A model generated the notes under the pieces. It had not been told where the DNA came from, searched no databases, and worked only from the letters and a program-made list of their open reading frames with translations. Shown here in pieces: positions 1 to 10,483 of a stretch of DNA of 64,000 bases. Source of the stretch: Corinectria fuckeliana (lineage: Eukaryota; Ascomycota; Sordariomycetes; Hypocreales; Nectriaceae); the NCBI GenBank assembly GCA_019137255.1, contig WPDH01000033.1, positions 434,001 through 498,000 on the forward strand, read 5' to 3'. How positions within the stretch are numbered: the first letter of the stretch is position 1; every line of letters starts with the position of its first letter. Made by a program: the position numbers and the translations under genes.

Positions 1-125
1 GTCACGTACTTGCTGATGATCTGCCCGGGCTTCTTGCAGAGGGCGTTCCAGAGCAGCGCCGAGGCTTCCAGGGTGCCCTCCTTGTTGCGGTTGCGGATGT
101 TGTTGACCTTGTCGTCGTCGCCCAT
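1..125 (-). CDS. N-terminal fragment of an unidentified protein, cut by the window edge
   Basis: Reading leftward from an ATG at 125, 41 codons stay open to the window edge and start MGDDDKVNNIRNRNKEGT. The stretch is hydrophilic with no signal peptide. The context CAAACATGG is a good fungal start context, and the codons prefer C or G in the third position like the real genes here. I do not recognise the family: too little is visible to name a domain, and the rest of the gene lies outside the window. An intron could also follow within the visible part. A longer overlapping frame on the same strand (to 352) has no supporting start or composition and was not used. Confidence 0.45.
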   Translation of the reverse strand, partial: MGDDDKVNNIRNRNKEGTLEASALLWNALCKKPGQIISKYV

Positions 126-1010
126 GTTTGCGGGAGGTAGAGCTGATTAGAACAGTATTGTGCAAGTACAAGTATTATTGTGTTTTTTGACAGCAGCAGA
201 GGAACTATCGTGGATATTCGAGAAGTACGGGATGCATCCTCACCCTGGCCTACCCGGGCTTTTGGGGCCTTGATCCTTGATATCATCATCTTCTCCACGA
301 GGTTGCCAAGTTGCACCAGAAACCTGGAAAACCACATCGGCATCCCTGCCACCTTTGACGTCAGCGTTGCGCATCAGCAACCCCAGACCGGGTCATCGGC
401 ACACCTTCCCAGGAATATGTACTACATACATACATAGTATGTCTTAATTAGGGGGATTTATTCGTCAGCGGCAGATGAGGTTCCAACTTTCTGTTGCGGA
501 TTTCCACGGCCCGTCGTTGCCACCCCACACCTACTACAGTATCGAGATCCCCCTCTTTGGAGTGACGTCAACTCCGCAGCACCGTCATGAAGGTTAAGCT
601 TGGAAAACACCATTCAATAGCCACCGATTAACATGGCATCAAACTTTGAAGTCATCATAGTCATTCATCAGTCATCCAAGTTTATCTCATAAGACCACAT
701 ACAAAACCAGGCCTGTGCCACCAATGAGTGCGCAACCCAACCAGCTGGGTATATCGTGACAGCAAAACCAAGTAGCAGTGCGTAATTAATCTCCCCTTGC
801 CCCAAGCCCAAAACCAAACCGGGAATGTCTCACATCCCAATTGTCTTTTGCTCTGAGCGCCTCTTCAAAACGTGTAACCCTCGTAGGTAGGTCAAGGAAA
901 ATCGTCGCGTGCGTCGTGCCGTGTATCGGTCAGCGGCTTCGTAGCCAGGAATACTCTTTTCAAATAACCAAAAGGAAATCAATCCAGCTCGGAGAGCAAG
1001 CACATCTTTC
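126..1010. other. Intergenic spacer between two leftward genes
   Basis: Upstream of the edge fragment and downstream of the 961-aa gene. It contains a run of TACATACATACATAG near 424-440 and no open frame with coding character. It presumably holds the promoter and 5' UTR of the edge gene and the 3' UTR of the next gene. I see no RNA gene. Confidence 0.5.
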
Positions 1011-3972
1011 TTAATGCAATCTTTCTTTAATCGCCAAAATTCCCGACACCCCGGGGCAGCATTTGGTGCTCATCTCATGCTCGCACCACGAGCACTTCAC
1101 CGTCATGGACACTTTGCCCTCGAAGCCTCTAGTCTCTGACGAGGACAGGATACCCTCCGGGTTCGCCATCGCCTTGTACAGCTTCATGGGGATGTCGTGG
1201 TAGCGCTTGCATCCGCAGCATACCACGAACAGCTTACCGACGCGGTCACCCCCGTGAGGCCCGGGCTGGCTGCGGCTGGATTTCGTCCAAGTTTCCACGA
1301 TCGCCTGTCCTGACTTGTGGCCACGCGCATCCAGATTTGGGGTGCTCCTGGTGGCCTTGGGGCGAAGTTGAGACAAGTTGTCCAGCTGTAGCTCCGATGG
1401 TCTCAGACGGCCCTTGCTCTTTTCTCTCCGCCTCAGGGCCGGTGAGGGCTGCGTTGGAGTTGACGCGAAGCTACTCTCATCCGAAGAACCCAGATCCTTT
1501 CTGCTGAATGTTGGGCTCCGGAGGTTCGCGTTTGAGAAGGCCTCCAACACTTTTCTCGCAGCCGCTTCAATGGGATCAGTTTCCGAGTCGGAGACGGGTG
1601 AGTCGGTGAGTTGGAATCCATCATTTGGCGGGAACTGCGGTGACGTTGCCGCAGGCCAGCAAGGGCTGTACTGGATTCGCTCGGATTCGCCTGCCTTTGA
1701 AGGTCTCTGCGGGTGCTCTGAATCGGACTGCGCTGGCGAGGTATCTGGTGTGCTCGGAGACGATGCAGACTGGAGAGCATCAGAGTATGAAGACTCGGAC
1801 GAGCTCGTCATGGGTCGCCAAGTGGCGTGGGACTGCGACGTCGTCATAGCCATGTGCTCCGTGGAAGGCCGATGAACCGTTGCATGCGACAGCATAGGTC
1901 CGCCATCCGTGTGTCTCGTCGCAGGTTGGCCAGCGGCCCGCGACAATGGCAATGTCTCGTTCTTTTGCGGACTCGTCGAAGGGATTAGCGAGGATCCTCC
2001 CTTAGATACGCTGCCCGTAGTCGACACTAGCGAAACCGATGCGTGGATGGAGTTTCCTCGTCCGAAGGCGGATCTGGCCGTCTCCTTGAGGTTCCACTTC
2101 GTCATTGGAGACGTCGGGGACTCTACAGGGAAGGGAGTCGGGCGGGCGCCAGCCGCGGTGTTCTCATATCGCACGCTTGGCGGTGTGGCATTGCGTTTAT
2201 CGCCGAAAGGCTTCGTGCTCCCGACGGGCTTCTTATCGAGCCGCGGTTGAAGGGATTCCTTGGATGCTCTTGTGGGTTCGTCCTGGCTAGCTTCCGCCGG
2301 GGAAGGGTGTGATCGACTTCGGAAGCCGAGAGAGTTTCTCTTCGAGCTCCTCCTTGGGGGCTCTGGGCGAGCAGATGCGACAGAGGCGGCCGATCCTCGC
2401 CTAGGCTGTGTCCTAGTCGAGGATGGGGGGTAGGCCGTCTTGTCATTGTGATCAGTGGTGGTGTGATGTTCGACTCGGATTTCTGGAGCCGACATATCGA
2501 CCAGCTTCGGAGTCGAGGTCCTGTTGGGAAGATGGAGCGGCTCGACAACTGCGCTTCTGTTGGCTGCCATTTCTCCTTCTTGGTCATTTGACGCAAACTT
2601 GGAGTCGTGGAAAGTAGGTGGGCTCGCCTTGACATGAAGGCCGCCGCGTCTCTTCAAGCCTGCGTCGTTAACGTGAGCAGGAGCATCAGCGGGCGGCGCG
2701 CTCGTGGTCGTTTGATCCATCTCATCCTCGGTGTCAACCACGGCGCATTCATCACCCGCGTTCGAAGCCTTCTTCCGGAGACGAGCACTCCAAAGGTAGA
2801 TGTTGGCGGAGTCTCGCCTGGACGGAGACGTAGGCGACATGGCGGCTTGGTTCCTGGCCGAAGACGTCTGGATTGAAATGGGCGGGTAGGCCCGACGCTG
2901 AGCGTCAGCCTCCTTGTCCCGGCCGGGCGGGGTCGAGGTCGGGAGTGGTGTAAAGGAGCCGTGTCCGAGGAACGACTTTCGCAACGCAGGGTGCACCTTG
3001 TTGTTCCCCTTGGATTGATCCTCGTGGACTTTTGCCGAGAAGTCCTGCTTCTTCTTGTCCAGTTTGACACCGCCGAGGAAACCGGAGGCGCTGGTCTGGT
3101 CCCAGGATGCGCGCCGGATCTCAAAGGAGTGGCGGATCGCGGAGGTCAGCGAGCCCGATCGGCCACGCTTGGGCTTGTCGGAGGATTCATCCTTGGGGTC
3201 TTTATCCTTGCTTCCAATCGACAAGCCTAGGAGACTCGAAGAGCGGGTCTTCTGTTTCGTCGGGCTCATCGGGTTGGAGAGCATTTGTGCTTGAGATGCC
3301 ATGATCGGGGAGGGAGGTGGCGCCTTGCTAAGACGCCGTCCTCTGGGCTTGGTTTCAACAGGAGCTTGTTCCCTTCCTCTCTTCTCTTCTCGTTTTTCTT
3401 CGCGCTTCTCCTCGCGCTTCTCCTCCTTCCTCTCTTTCTTCTCGAGTTTGTGGCGGCCATATGCCTCCCAGCTGGGAGACTGGCAAATGGATCTCTGTTC
3501 TTCAACATCTGGAGGAAAGGCGAAGGCGACCGTCTTGTGGGCGGGCTTGCCTGGCATCGAAACTGGCGCTGAGTTGTTCCTCGAGTGGCCGAATTCTTTG
3601 GCAATTGGCTTTCGGTGCATCAGGGCCGGTGATTCATCCGTGTGTGAAAACAGAGGTGGTGGCACAGGGCCATAATTCCGAACGGGCGGGGGGATTTTCT
3701 TGCCGTCCTTGGGCACCAGCTCGAAGCGGCGAGGCTGGGGGGCAGGACTCGGAGGGACAGAGCCAGATGGAGACGATTGATGGGAGCTGGGTGCTGAGCC
3801 TTGCGCTCGGTGATGCTAGAGAGACCAGAGAACATTAGCATGGAGATTGCGACAAGGAAAGGAAGGGGAAGATTGAGGAGGGGTTTCTCACCACCATCTT
3901 CTTCTCCAGCGAGAGCATGCGCTGCAAGCTGTTGGACCGCGCACGGCCCTGAGGCTGGACAGTTGCAGACAT
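1011..3972 (-). CDS. Large disordered protein with C-terminal Cys-rich (zinc-binding-like) module
   Basis: Two exons, 3972-3892 and 3815-1011, joined across a 76-bp intron (GTGAGA...CTAG), give 961 aa starting MSATVQPQGRARSNSLQRML. The first ATG of the first exon is used; the long downstream frame has only a GTG at its left end, so the first exon is needed. The protein is rich in Ser, Pro, Arg and Lys throughout and is probably disordered. A charged stretch of EEKR repeats lies near residues 130-150. The last ~75 residues are different: they are ordered and Cys-rich, with CCGC, then YHDIP, then CSWC and CC spaced like a zinc ribbon. This disordered-plus-terminal-Cys layout is common among conserved fungal proteins of unknown role. 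I do not assign a function. The gene model is well supported and the role is unknown. Confidence 0.8.
3362..3440 (-). repeat. Coding purine-rich repeat (EEKR units)
   Basis: On the coding (minus) strand GAGAAGCGCGAGGA-type units repeat in tandem and encode EEKR copies inside the 961-aa protein. It is a low-complexity, probably length-variable tract. Confidence 0.7.
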
Positions 3973-4590
3973 GGTTGAGTTAGAGCGATGCTGAGATGTT
4001 CCACGTTCGAGCTACCGGCGAGGTGCTTGTGGCGTGCGAGGCTACCCGATGCATACGAAATACGCAGTAGGCGGTTTCAGGCAATCTTGTTCGCGCGGAA
4101 AGGTTTGCTGCAGACAGCGGCTACAGCGCGGGATGGATTGCAGGCGTGCGAGGGCGGATGAGAGCGGATAATGCGGTTGGTGGGTAAGTTAGATGGCGGC
4201 GTGTTGTGATATCATGAGGGGGACCTGGTGATGGATAGTCTTCTCATAATCCTCCTTCTTTTCCTCCTTCCTGGTGGTTCGGGTCAAAGACGGGGACACA
4301 CAAACAAGGTGGGAAAGCGAAAGACGGCGTAAAACGAATGTAGGAATAAACCACAGACACAGTGATTCGCCAACAAGAAGCGGTGGAGGGTATTTGGATG
4401 AGGAGGGGGAGGGAGAAAGAAAAAGGCGGAGGGGAGAAGGCCTAGTCGCGTGATAGGGAGGGAAACTGGTGATACGACGGAGCTGCAGGGCGGACGAGAT
4501 CAGAAGAGAGCAGACGGTGCAGGCAGATCAAGACGAAGAGAGGAGGAGTTGGATTCTCGCAAACAAAAGTTAGTCGTTGGGTGGCAGATG

Positions 4591-4614
4591 GACATGGACA
4601 TGGACATGGACATG
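4591..4614. repeat. GACATG hexanucleotide microsatellite (4 copies)
   Basis: Four perfect tandem copies of GACATG in the spacer upstream of the 961-aa gene. No coding role is apparent. Confidence 0.9.
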
Positions 4615-5444
4615 GATAGATGTGACAGCAGGGATCAAGAGCGTCGGGGATTGACGAGCAGGCCGATTGCCAAAGCGAGGGGCCTCCACGTTATTGCTGT
4701 GTACTCGTCCATCCGCGATGCCGATGCAGACTACGATGCATCCATGCCTACGTTATTTTGGCCCAGGTCCCAGGTGTCAGTCGGCCCCTCCTCCAACCCA
4801 GCGGAGCAGCGGTGTTCCCGGCATGCGGGATGCGGGATCATGGGTGCGGCTGCTTCCAGTGCTTTCAGGTGCCATCCATCAGCAGATAGGCCCGTTGGGT
4901 TGGGCAGTTCGGTACACTCCCTCAGGCCTAGGCCCTATATACGGGTCATCTCGTACCCCCACTAGCGGGCTGCTTCGTGATTTTCCAACTACCTACCACC
5001 TACCTACTTCGTACCAACCTACTGGTGAATAGGTAGATGTCTCTATCCTGCCCTAGGCTATTCATAGGGTGTTGTCACTGCTTCGCTTCCAAGATTCCGT
5101 TGCGATTATTGTTGGTTCAAATGGCTAGAAGAGCACGCTTGGAGCTTAGCCCTTCAGCTGCAGCTGCACCTATTTCACTAGAGAGCAAAAGAAGACCGCC
5201 ACTGCTAGAGCCTTGAATCGGCCGAGTGAATACGAACTGGCAGACAGGGTGGGGTACTAAGAATCAGTGTGGCTGACCCAGGATCTACAGTGTTAGCTCC
5301 CATTCTCAGACCTCGCAGCTCAGAGCACCTCCTTCAGCACCAATCGCACCATCTCCACGGCGAACTGCAGTAGAATCTATAATAGTACCTATTTTTTGTA
5401 TTTTTTGAGACTTGCAGGAGGACTTTTACAGTGGAGGAGACTGT

Positions 5445-5507
5445 CCCCCCCCCCCCCCCCCCCCCCCCCCCCGCNNCAGTGGGGGGGACTGTCCCCCCCC
5501 CCCCCCC
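5445..5507. other. Poly-C tracts flanking two ambiguous bases: likely assembly scar
   Basis: A 28-base C run (5445-5472) is followed by GC, two N at 5475-5476, then CAGTGGGGGGGACTGT and a second C run of 15 (5493-5507). The words before the two C runs, CAGTGGAGGAGACTGT (from 5429) and CAGTGGGGGGGACTGT (from 5477), are near-identical. This looks like one locus represented twice around an unresolved homopolymer. Confidence 0.8.
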
Positions 5508-7861
5508 GCCCCGCGACCCGGGCGCCCGCTGCCCGGCATGCCCCATTTTCCCGGATTTATTAGTAGGTTGCGGACAAGGGTAAACTTACACCAAGTCCAA
5601 AAATAGCATCCATGATCCATTGCAGCCGTCGTCTACATAGTATCTTGGGGATGTTTTTCTGATTTCTCCGGTATTCCCAGCACGCCGCATGGCCGGTGGA
5701 ATCCCGACCTTTCGACTCTGGGATCCAAAGTGATTCCCGTTCCCGGGCGCCTTCGGGTCTTGGCGGTGTCTCCTTCACTAACAAGGCCTGTTGGATGAGA
5801 ATGGCACCATCTAGGGTGCATATGGGAGAGCTATACCAGTAGATGGGTACGTTTTGGAAGGGGGGGCAGCGACAGACAAGCAACGAGCAACCAAACCCCT
5901 CCATAGTACGGCATAGAATGCCGGGTCTCGGGATCTGACTGTCGTGTCATTCGGTTGGATAAGAACTGACTGCAGCCTGATAGGTACGAATCGAACAAGA
6001 ACCTCGTTCAGCGCAAGCCAGCCTGAAAAGCAGGACCTCGACCTTCCCTAGGGCAATCTAGCTGTTGCAAGCGGCCTGCAGGGCGATGCGATGCGTGGTG
6101 ACGTGATGGGTGCGGTGGTGTTGTGCTGCGCTGTTCGTGTTGCCGCGTGCTAGTCCCAGTCCCGGCCGGGGAGCGGGCGGGCCAATGCATGAAAGAAATG
6201 GATCCATCCAGAGCCTTGTTGCTGATGCGGTGTGTGGTCTGGATACGATGGGCGGACGGACCATTTATTAGTTCCTTGTTAGTGAAGGGGGCAGGGCGGG
6301 CGGCTAAGGACGATGACGATGACGCCAGGTGCCCGTTCGTCCAAAGCAAATCCGTCGGCCGTGTTCTGATCGAGAATAATGCAGCTGGCCATCGTTGGGA
6401 AGAGTCTGCACTTCAGTCCCGATGATGGAGCAGCACCACCACCGAAGCAGATAGGCCTAGTTACGTAGACTTGACATGACAGGTTGGGTCGCCGCCGGCA
6501 AACGGTGCCTGCTTTTGATGCATCAGGTCGTGATCGGCGCTGCTGGGTGGGTGGGGTGTCGTTTGCCTGTCCTATCTGGGCACGCAAGCCTCCGGTGGTC
6601 TCGTATTTTTGGTTGCCCCAGCACCAATATTGATTGATCAGAAAATGCTGAACCCTGTTGCTCCCGGCTCGAATTAGAATGGATGTTGCCTCTCTTCTCC
6701 CTTTCCAGCCGTCTTCCACTCTTTCAAGCGATCGCTGCCGTTCGCCAACATGTGTTCGCTCCTCCAAGTAGCATGTCGCCGAGACTGCCCACCCTCCAAC
6801 CCGAGAGAAGCGTGGTAGCGCTGCGAGCACTGAATGCAATGGCACGCTGACCAGCTTGAACCCCTCCACACTCTCCCACTTCGGCGCGGTGGTGGGCAGT
6901 TTCTATGGCGGTGGGAAATATACTTACCCTATATTCTTGTAACTGATATCTTGATTCATGGTTTTTAGCGCAACTTTGAATGCTTCTTCTTTTCAATATT
7001 GGATTTATTTCCATGTGTTCGTCTAAATTTATGTAGTCTAGAAATCTTTACAGTCTTTTTTCGACACTCCAGCCAAGTCTGCATACGGGATTTTATTATC
7101 TGGTCTATTGCTCCTTTCACACCCGCTATTTATCTATTTGCTTTTGTCGAAGAGCTCTGATGAACTCCTCACGACCATGGTCCGATTTTCTACAGGTCTC
7201 TGTAGTTGACCCTTATCAGTGGAGTTGGAGCGCATCATACAGAATACAGCACACTAGGAGCACTTCCTGGTTCCTGCAGCGATACCGTCTACCTATGATA
7301 CGTGTAACGTTGACCCGCATGATCTTGGCCTTCTGGTGAGTTACATCCACCAGGGTCTTTGCAGTTTGATCAATAAAAGCTCGCATGTTCCCTTGGCACC
7401 AGGTTCGTCCATGGTCACTGGAATACAGGGATGCGCTGTGAGATGCGATGTATCCGGGATTTAAGACGGCAGATCTTCCCACAGTTGACTGAAAGAAATT
7501 GTATTTTACCTGCGAGATGCTGCTTCTCTGCTCAGAAGACGGTAACCTTAGAAGAACATGTACCAAGTTTTTAGTATTGGTCTCAGCTGGCGGTCTTATA
7601 GTTCGAGTGCTCGTTAAATCCCAGTTACATATCGTGGTGAGCTGATATTGACGGCATCGGAGGGCAGGAAACAAGAACACCGATCCAAATGCTGAAGAGG
7701 GTTGAGCTTCCAATCTTATCGCATCGAGATGGCTTCGAGAGACTCACAGCGCAACCCGCGAGACTCTAGCGTAGCTGAGGTGGGCCGCTTGATTGCCTAA
7801 GCCAGTGGCTAAATCCGTCGGGGCAATTTATAATTTATCCGGCAGGGCATCAGGTCTCCGC

Positions 7862-7869
7862 TCACGTGA
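7862..7869. promoter_or_regulatory. TCACGTGA palindrome (Cbf1/E-box type) upstream of RPS30
   Basis: A perfect TCACGTGA palindrome whose centre lies about 115 bp upstream of the RPS30 ATG. CACGTG is the known core of Cbf1/bHLH sites. The same 8-mer lies at nearly the same distance upstream of the next gene (Y14). Its function here is inferred. Confidence 0.5.
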
Positions 7870-7980
7870 TAGTCGCCTCTCCGCCCCAGCCCACAACGAT
7901 TTGCCAAATTCCCCAAAAATCGTTGGTGCACCTCCGACGACGACTCACCATCCACATCACCACCAACCAAATCATTCATC

Positions 7981-8360
7981 ATGGGTAAAGTTCACGGATC
8001 TCTCGCCCGTGCCGGTATGTTGACCCCGAATCCGTGATTCCCGTTTTTCATGATCGCTGACATTTCAACAGGCAAGGTCAAGTCGCAGACCCCCAAAGTA
8101 CGATTCCTCGATCCCCTCCCATCACATTCCGACGATTCCGATCACTGACCATCCCGTCCTACAGGTTGAAGCGCAGGAGAAGACCAAGGTTCCCAAGGGC
8201 CGTGCTCTTAAGCGCATCAAGTACACCCGACGATTCGTCAACGTCACCCTGACTGGTGGCAAGCGGAAGGTGAGCAGAATGCCCCGCGCTGAGATGCCTT
8301 TGGAAGGTATGGGAGCACTGACTCCGACAACAGATGAACCCCAACCCCGGTGCCGCCTAA
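7981..8360 (+). CDS. RPS30: 40S ribosomal protein eS30
   Basis: Four short exons, 7981-8014, 8072-8097, 8165-8269 and 8334-8360, splice through three small GT-AG introns to give 63 aa. This is exactly the usual fungal eS30 length. The protein starts MGKVHGSLARAGKVKSQTPK, continues through a Lys/Arg-rich middle (PKGRALKRIKYTRRFVNV) and ends KRKMNPNPGAA, all hallmarks of eS30. It is a component of the 40S subunit near the decoding region. Unlike the animal FAU gene there is no ubiquitin-like N-terminal fusion, as expected in fungi. The intron-dense 5' half is typical of fungal ribosomal protein genes. A TCACGTGA box lies ~115 bp upstream. The next gene (Y14) is on the same strand 750 bp away. 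Confidence 0.97.
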
Positions 8361-9111
8361 TCGACTCGATACGCTATGCGAGGATAAGTGGTATATGGAG
8401 GTTGGCTTGCGAAGCCGTTCACCGATGGTCGCTGAATCAGCTCTGGGAAGATGGGTTAGTCGGGTCGCTTGGTAGGCTGAGCACCCTCATACAGAAAGAG
8501 AGGTGCAAAGAAGCACTACGGCCCTACGCGGCGTCCGGTGTCGGTTGTCAATACAACAAAACATTTGTTCGCAATTCGAGATGCGTTACACTGCGTGGCT
8601 CTCTGTGATGACAATTCGGATCATGTTGGCCTAGTCCTGTCCTAAGGAGATTTTGTTGAAAACCTATGCATCAACTGTTCGTACCATGGACATTCGACCC
8701 TCATGATGCTTGGAATGCCGTAAACACTCTTTTGCCCCTGCGTTCCGGCGAGTGACTCACGCCGGCCGACAGCCGCTCTGGGGTCTGCTCATGATGACGC
8801 GCTGCCAGATGGCGAAATTAGTCAAGGCATAGCTCAGTTGTTCTCTCGAACGAGCTGTCCCCAAGGACCGGATGAACAACGGATGTTGTAGCTTTTAGTC
8901 TTTACCTGCTAGGTAAGACCGTGTTGATTTGAGACACCTAGGATACTCAAGGGGATGGGAGCCGATTCCCAAATGCCAGATCACGTGATACCAATTCATG
9001 ACCTTCGGCGACGCCTCTCTGCCCCGCGAAGAGCTTCACTCCACTGAGACTACGCGCCTCCACGACCTCGCCGCTCCCCAGTTCCGATCCCCCGCGACCG
9101 TATCCTTCACA
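8361..9111. other. Spacer between RPS30 and Y14
   Basis: Holds the RPS30 3' UTR and the Y14 promoter and leader, including a TCACGTGA palindrome at 8981-8988. A 112-codon frame across RPS30 intron 3 and its 3' UTR is not coding. No tRNA or other RNA gene was recognised. Confidence 0.55.
8981..8988. promoter_or_regulatory. TCACGTGA palindrome (Cbf1/E-box type) upstream of Y14
   Basis: Same palindrome as upstream of RPS30, here ~124 bp before the chosen Y14 ATG at 9112. Position and identity suggest a shared activator site; this is inference. Confidence 0.45.
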
Positions 9112-9673
9112 ATGGCCGACGTAGAGATGGACATCGACGTCGACGTCGACAATGCGTCACCCCCGCCCCAGGTGCGCAACGAGTCCGACATGCAAACGCA
9201 CACCAAGGCCACCGCCGTGCGCTCCATCGAGGGCTGGATCATCGCCGTCACGAACGTCCACGAAGAGGCCGACGAGGAGGCGCTCCAAGATCTGTTTGGC
9301 GAATTCGGCGAGATCAAGAACATGCACCTCAACCTGGACCGCCGAAGCGGCTATGTCAAGGTACGCAAGACCGGCGTCGGACGCATACTCAATCGTCGAG
9401 GACACACGACTGACGCTAGAACTTCTGCCGTAGGGCTATGCTCTGATCGAGTACACCACTCTGGAGGAGGCCCGCGCGGCCATCGACGGCGCCCACGACA
9501 CGAAGCTGCTCGACCAGACCATCCAGGTCGACTTCGCCTTCGTGCGCCCTCCGCCTGGCAAGGCCGGTCGCGGCGGCCGTGGCGCTGGCGGCCGCAGGGG
9601 AGGGCGCAGCCGAAGCCGAAGCCCTATGCCCAAGGAGCCCGAGGCGCGCGAAGGGGGCGAGGAGCGCGAGTGA
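9112..9673 (+). CDS. Y14: Y14 / RBM8A RNA-binding protein of the exon junction complex
   Basis: Exons 9112-9360 and 9434-9673 (73-bp intron) give 162 aa. An acidic N-terminus (MADVEMDIDVDVD) precedes a single RRM, residues ~42-130: EGWIIAVTNVHEEADEE, then GEIKNMHLNLDRRSGYVKG (RNP1 region), then GYALIEYTTLEEARAAI. An RGG/RS-like tail follows (GRGGRGAGGRRGGRSRSRS). The VHEEA, HLNLDRR and FVRPP signatures are those of Y14. In animals Y14 pairs with Mago and sits with eIF4A3 on spliced mRNA, acting in splicing, localisation and NMD. An in-frame ATG at 8998 would add 38 residues; the 9112 start is preferred because it begins the usual MADV acidic N-terminus and has an ACAATGG context. The intron falls inside the RRM, after the LDRRSGYVK segment. 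Confidence 0.95.
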
Positions 9674-10483
9674 AGAGGCGGAAGGGGCACGCGGTTTCAG
9701 GACAAACGATATGCTGCAGAGCAGACGGAAAAGTTCAAGGATAGACAGGGAATTGCCGATGTGTCTGGCTGAGTTGGCCAAGAGCACGTCGGCACGTCTA
9801 GTCTCATTATACGAGGTATGCTAACTTCGTTCCCGCTGGTTGACTCGTCTCTTACCGGGAGCAGATCGAAACAAGGTTGGAGATAACACGCAAACGCCCT
9901 TACGGTCACCCAGCTGGCATTCTCCCGGCGATTAAAATGAGTGGATGATGCGCTTACGATGGGAAAATTACAACTAGACCTGGCCATGCGCTATATACCT
10001 AAGTAGCTAGATACTACGTCTTGCTTGGATCTTCCGAGGCAGGACATGCAACGTGATAATCAATGTTAAATTGGGAGCACACAGCGTTGACAGGCGCTCT
10101 ACGTCTAATGCTTCACTGATGTACCTGCCAAGCCTGAAAGACTGTAGTGCAAGCCACTGCAACTCGCATACTGTTCTCGCATGGCCGCGCACAGTTCATC
10201 ACCGTCTGAAGAAATGACATTTCGAACACGAGGCCGGCCTGCTTGGGGTTTCGCTACTAACATGGATAAAAGGAGTGATGAGAAGAACCAAACAATCCCA
10301 ACATGTACTCATCCTGACGGGAACTTGCCATGTAATAAATATCCCGACGTCTCCGTTTACTGAATGGAGGAACCAATGGCCCATCTTTAGAAGACCCAAG
10401 TGAACGATTCCTGCACCTGGAACCTCGTCGTTCGTCTGCACCGGTCAGCATTCTCGCCAAGTTGGTTGCTTGGACTTCCACGC
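9674..10483. other. Convergent 3' spacer, Y14 / GH3
   Basis: Lies between the ends of the rightward Y14 gene and the leftward beta-glucosidase gene. It should contain both 3' UTRs and terminators. No coding or RNA feature is supported. Confidence 0.5.

Larger units (their letters stand above)
3973..7980. other. 4-kb gene-poor region
   Basis: No convincing gene. It holds the promoter side of the 961-aa gene, the GACATG hexamer repeat at 4591, clustered CTACC/TAGGTAG words near 4980-5040, the poly-C/NN assembly scar at 5445-5507, and a more AT-rich stretch at about 6900-7250. Several frames of 100-196 codons exist on both strands but lack ATG starts, codon bias or recognisable motifs. The last ~150 bp before 7981 are the RPS30 promoter and 5' UTR. 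Confidence 0.55.

Noticed and set aside
5560..5904. 114-codon leftward frame with a GTAAGT-like donor
   Set aside because: No partner exon or family, and it lies next to the assembly scar.
6279..6869. 196-codon leftward frame
   Set aside because: No codon preference, repeats of unrelated residues and no splice continuity; chance frame.
7216..7713. 165-codon leftward frame in an AT-richer stretch
   Set aside because: Starts with TTG, not ATG, and has no recognised motif. Part of it reads protein-like, so a decayed gene fragment remains possible, but I cannot support it.
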